From Gammaproteobacteria bacterium (GTDB lineage Bacteria > Pseudomonadota > Gammaproteobacteria > SZUA-152), in the NCBI GenBank assembly GCA_032250735.1, contig JAVVEP010000001.1, positions 1 to 64,000 of the forward strand: 64,000 bases of DNA, read 5' to 3'. The notes under the pieces were generated by a model, which was not told the origin of the DNA, did not search any database, and saw nothing but the letters and a program-made list of their open reading frames with translations. The translations under genes and the position numbers were made by a program. Positions 60,999 to 64,000 of the stretch are shown piece by piece. Each line of letters begins with the position of its first letter. Within the stretch, counting starts at the first letter, position 1.

Positions 60999-61052
60999 GG
61001 CGGTTGATCGCAGTCTTCTTTTGATTATCAAACGAGGTTTTAAACCGAACCC

Positions 61053-61766
61053 ATGAATCCTACCGAAAAGCACGACGGCGCGCAGCACGTTCTCTATGAC
61101 GCGGATCAATTAACCACGATTGAGCCGGGTTATTTCGACGCCGCGGCCCTGGCGCGTGACGGTCTGCTGCGCGGCACTGCGCAGGGCCGGGGCACCACGC
61201 ACTTCGTGGAGATCGCCGGGCTGGATTGCGTGCTGCGCCACTATCGACGCGGTGGCCTGATGGCCGGGCTGCTGGGTGATCGCTACTGGCGCGCCACCCT
61301 GCCGGAGAGCCGGGCCTGGCGCGAATGGCATCTGCTGGCGGACCTGTCCGCCCAGGGCCTGCCGGTGCCGGTGCCGGTGGCCACGCGAGTGGTCACCCGG
61401 GGGCCGTTTTATCGGGCCGACATCATTATGCAGCGGGTGCCCGATAGCCGCTCGCTGAATCAGGTCCTGCAGGACGGCCCCCTGTCCGCCGCCCAGTGGC
61501 AGGCCATCGGCCGCTGCGTTCGGCGCTTTCACCGGGCCGGTGTCTATCACGCGGATCTCAATGCCCACAATATCCTGTTAGGTGGTGCTGTCGCGGTGTG
61601 GCTGATCGACTTCGACAGGGGCGAGATTCGCCCGCCCTCACGCGACTGGCAAATGGCCAATCTGGAGCGCCTGCGGCGGTCGCTGGACAAGCTGTCCGGC
61701 CTGCAGGCAGCCTTTCACTTCGGGGAGGCCGACTGGCAGCAGCTGATGGCCGGCTGGATGGAATGA
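61053..61766 (+). CDS. kdkA: 3-deoxy-D-manno-octulosonic acid kinase
   Basis: The 237-residue protein-kinase-like enzyme phosphorylates the Kdo sugar of Kdo-lipid A. The fold is shown by LRHYRRGGLM (ATP-binding lysine replaced in this family), the catalytic loop VYHADLNAHNILL near residue 168 and the metal-binding DFDRG near 190. Length and N-terminus fit KdkA better than WaaP. Divergent from the GT9 gene; single gene. Confidence 0.92.
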   Translation: MNPTEKHDGAQHVLYDADQLTTIEPGYFDAAALARDGLLRGTAQGRGTTHFVEIAGLDCVLRHYRRGGLMAGLLGDRYWRATLPESRAWREWHLLADLSAQGLPVPVPVATRVVTRGPFYRADIIMQRVPDSRSLNQVLQDGPLSAAQWQAIGRCVRRFHRAGVYHADLNAHNILLGGAVAVWLIDFDRGEIRPPSRDWQMANLERLRRSLDKLSGLQAAFHFGEADWQQLMAGWME

Positions 61767-61973
61767 GGCCCGTCGACCTGCCCGCCCAGTGCATCCCCCG
61801 CTCAGGCGGCCAGCCCTAATACCAGCGCCACCGGTCAAGGGGCGTCGCGTCTCAACCACAGATCCGGGCTAGACTTAATCCGCAGCCTGCATAAAGTGCG
61901 CCGCTGAGAGCGGGCGCAATGGCTGAAGGCCGCGGCTTAAGCTGTCAACGGATCGCTGTTGGAGGAGAAGGGA

Positions 61974-62915
61974 ATGACGATCGCCTTTGGTCCTGTCCCA
62001 TCACGCCGCCTGGGGCGTAGTCTGGGCATCAATAATATTCCGCCCAAGTTCTGCTCCTATTCCTGCCAGTATTGTCAGGTGGGGATCACCCACGGAAAAA
62101 TCGTCGAGCCACGGGAGTTTTACACCCCGGAGGCAATCTATCAGGCGGTTAGTGCGCAGCTGCAAAGTGCGCAGCATGCCGAGGACCCCGTCGACTACCT
62201 GACCTTCGTCCCGGATGGTGAGCCGACCCTGGATGCCATGCTCGGCCAGGCGATCGATCGGTTGCGGCCGTTAAATATTCCCATTGCGGTGATCTCAAAT
62301 GCCTCCCTGCTCTGGCGTAAAGAGGTGCGCGCGGCGCTGGCGCGGGCGGACTGGGTCTCGGTGAAGGTCGACAGTGTTGCCGAGGCGGTGTGGCGACAGA
62401 TCAATCGTCCCCATGCGTCGCTACAGCTCAACGCGGTGCTGGACGGCATCCGCCGCTTTGCCCGGCAATTCCGTGGTGAGCTGGTATCGGAGACCATGCT
62501 GGTTCGCGGCATCAATGACCATCCGCAGGCGCTGGCCGGGGTGGCCGATTTTCTGCAGCAGCTGGGTGTCGCCAGGGCCTATCTCGCAATCCCCACGCGG
62601 CCCCCAGCCGAGCCCGGGATACGCGGGCCGGGCGAGCAGGCCGTGAACCAGGCCTACCAGATCCTGGCCAGTCGTCTGCCCCGGGTGGAATATCTCATCG
62701 GTTACGAGGGCGATGCCTTTGCCTACAGCGGTGATGTGCGACAGGATCTGCTCAGCATTACCGCCGTGCATCCCATGCGGGCCTCGGCGGTCAGGGCGTT
62801 GCTGTCGCGCGCCGGGGCGGACTGGTCCGTGGTGGAGGGGCTGATTGCCGAGCACCGGCTCAGGCAGGTGGGTTATCTCGGCGAAGACTATTTTGTGAGG
62901 GCATTCGCCCCATAG
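61974..62915 (+). CDS. Radical SAM protein
   Basis: The 313-residue protein has the opening IAFGPVPSRRLGRSLGIN and an iron-sulfur motif C27-x3-C31-x2-C34 in CSYSCQYCQ. FVPDGEPTLD is the glycine-rich SAM contact. It resembles the broad group of radical SAM proteins with PSRR openings, whose role is unknown. ATG 61974 has the strong GGAGGAGAAGG site; TTG 61959 would include it in the gene. The C-terminal 90 residues may be a winged-helix domain (VRALLSRAGADWSVVEGLIAEHRLRQV). Single gene. Confidence 0.87.
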   Translation: MTIAFGPVPSRRLGRSLGINNIPPKFCSYSCQYCQVGITHGKIVEPREFYTPEAIYQAVSAQLQSAQHAEDPVDYLTFVPDGEPTLDAMLGQAIDRLRPLNIPIAVISNASLLWRKEVRAALARADWVSVKVDSVAEAVWRQINRPHASLQLNAVLDGIRRFARQFRGELVSETMLVRGINDHPQALAGVADFLQQLGVARAYLAIPTRPPAEPGIRGPGEQAVNQAYQILASRLPRVEYLIGYEGDAFAYSGDVRQDLLSITAVHPMRASAVRALLSRAGADWSVVEGLIAEHRLRQVGYLGEDYFVRAFAP

Positions 62916-62977
62916 CACGGGGCCTAACCGGAACCGGAGACTGCCCCGTTTTTTCCTGCGGCCCGGCCGCCGCCAGC

Positions 62978-63628
62978 TCAATACTGCTGGCGGATTTCTG
63001 CCTCCACCAGTTCCTGTAACGGTTCATAACCAAAACGCACCAGGGGCTTGCCGTTGACGAAGAAGCCGGGGGTCTTGGTGACCTGCAGCTGCCGGGCATC
63101 CTCCATATCCTGCTGGATGCGGTGGGCGATCGTCGGGCTCTGCATGTCCGCCCTGGCCTTATTCAGATCAAGCCCCACACCACCGAGCAGGGTCCACAAC
63201 CGTTCGGGTTGCGGATTGCCGTGCGAGGCCCAGGCGGGCTGTGACTCATAGCTTGCCTCCAGGGTCTCCCAGAAGCGGTTTTGCAGCCGCGCCGCCTCCA
63301 GGATCTTAATCACGTAGTCCGAGCCCTGGTGAAACGGCGTATAGCGCAGCACCAGATTGATCCTGCCGGGATGGGCGGACATCAGGTGCTTCACAAAGGG
63401 ATGAAAGGCCTTGCAGGTTTCACAGGCGGGATCAAAAAATTCCACGATGGTCACCCTGGCGTTTTTATTGCCGATGGTCGGCGAATAATCGCGGATCAGT
63501 AAGGCGGCATTTTTGTCGGCCGTGGCACTGAGCTCCTCGGCCTGCTGTTCATTGTAGATAATGATGGCCACGGCGAAGACGATCAGCAGCAGCGCCGCGG
63601 CGATGGGAACCTGGAGGTGTTTTTTCAT
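62978..63628 (-). CDS. DsbA-like thiol-disulfide oxidoreductase
   Basis: The 216-residue protein has an N-terminal membrane anchor (IAAALLLIVFAVAIIIY) and a periplasmic thioredoxin fold with a DsbA-type helical insert. The active site is CETC at about residues 69-72 in EFFDPACETCKAF, and the cis-proline loop is KTPGFFVNGKPL. It introduces or isomerises disulfides in exported proteins. The start overlaps the stop of the DsbB-like gene by four bases, so the two form an oxidase pair like BdbD/BdbC. Confidence 0.93.
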   Translation of the reverse strand: MKKHLQVPIAAALLLIVFAVAIIIYNEQQAEELSATADKNAALLIRDYSPTIGNKNARVTIVEFFDPACETCKAFHPFVKHLMSAHPGRINLVLRYTPFHQGSDYVIKILEAARLQNRFWETLEASYESQPAWASHGNPQPERLWTLLGGVGLDLNKARADMQSPTIAHRIQQDMEDARQLQVTKTPGFFVNGKPLVRFGYEPLQELVEAEIRQQY

Positions 63629-64000
63629 GATGGCGTCCTGTTGTGCGGGGTGTGGGGGTGCCGGGTCTCGTTTCGGAACATCACCAGCAACGCAATGATC
63701 GTGGTGTAGGCCAGGATGGAGAGCATGGGGATGGTGACAAAGCCAAATAGCTGCAGATTGATCTCGGCGCAGGAGGCGTCCTGATCACAGGGCTGCAGAC
63801 TTTCCGGTATGAAGCCCGAATGGAGCAGATAGTGGTAGACGGCAAATAGCCAGCCGATGATCGCCAGGGGCAGGGCATAACGCACTACGCGCGGGTCCAC
63901 GGGGAACATGCCCGCCAGCAGGATGATAACCAGGGGATACATGAAGATGCGCTGATACCAGCAGAGTATGCAGGGCTTCATGCCCATCACCTCGCCAAGG
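63625..64000 (-). CDS. DsbB/BdbC-like disulfide formation protein, partial
   Basis: At least 125 residues are present; the N-terminus lies beyond the window. The frame enters as LGEVMGMKPCILCWYQR, so the GTG at 63990 is unlikely to be the true start. CILC is the first redox pair next to the quinone site, and CDQDASC holds the second pair in the periplasmic loop. At least three membrane helices remain. DsbB/BdbC proteins reoxidise their DsbA partner, here the downstream gene, and pass electrons to quinone. Confidence 0.88.
   Translation of the reverse strand, partial: LGEVMGMKPCILCWYQRIFMYPLVIILLAGMFPVDPRVVRYALPLAIIGWLFAVYHYLLHSGFIPESLQPCDQDASCAEINLQLFGFVTIPMLSILAYTTIIALLVMFRNETRHPHTPHNRTPS

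Noticed and set aside
63625-63990. DsbB-like gene as a complete 121-residue protein starting at GTG 63990
   Set aside because: The frame continues to the window edge with family-like residues before the GTG, so the gene is cut by the window and not short.

Overview
The window is a GC-rich stretch of chromosome from a gammaproteobacterium. The best evidence is gene order: ponA divergent from pilMNOPQ, then aroK, aroB, a DamX-like protein, gltB, gltD and hemE, and on the other side pilU, glnE, ilvE and lipopolysaccharide (LPS) core genes. This is close to the arrangement known from Pseudomonas and relatives. A periplasmic DsrE-type protein and an exported c-type cytochrome would fit a member of the sulfur-oxidising groups, but the genus cannot be read from the sequence.

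Layout. 1-4.4 kb: a lipoprotein, then an Old Yellow Enzyme, an AhpD-like protein and a divergent TetR regulator with a clear operator. 4.5-5.8 kb: an MFS transporter. 5.9-7.6 kb: an AT-rich island of three same-strand genes (unknown, GNAT acetyltransferase, GIY-YIG nuclease) separated by attC-like sequences; I read it as an integron cassette cluster without an integrase. 7.9-16.7 kb: transporters, small enzymes, exported proteins and a metallophosphoesterase/cytochrome c/DUF1566 group. 17-24.6 kb: apaH, small conserved proteins, ygiQ, yaaA and a YjfB-like peptide. 24.7-24.9 kb: a palindromic MITE-like element that supplies the hemE stop codon. 24.9-37.1 kb: hemE, gltD, gltB, damX-like, WGR protein, dgt, aroB, aroK. 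37.3-46.7 kb: type IV pilus genes pilQPONM, ponA and pilU. 47-51.1 kb: glnE, ilvE and a small zinc-finger protein. 51.2-61.8 kb: LPS core genes. 62-64 kb: a radical SAM protein and a DsbA/DsbB-type pair.

How the genes work together. PilM-PilN-PilO-PilP form the type IV pilus alignment complex around the PilQ secretin, and PilU is an accessory retraction ATPase. GltB/GltD make glutamate from glutamine and GlnE adjusts glutamine synthetase by adenylylation. GmhA and HldE make ADP-heptose for the GT9 heptosyltransferase-like enzyme, and KdkA phosphorylates Kdo. Unusual members of the LPS block are a single protein joining an O-antigen-ligase-like membrane domain to a WaaE-type glycosyltransferase, a LicC-like cytidylyltransferase, and two enzymes resembling CDP-glycerol glycerophosphotransferases. 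Together these suggest a phosphodiester-linked decoration of the cell surface.

The strongest candidates for something new are the cassette cluster at 5.9-7.6 kb and the phospho-decoration genes at 51-58 kb. No rRNA, tRNA, CRISPR array, prophage or full-length insertion sequence was recognised.
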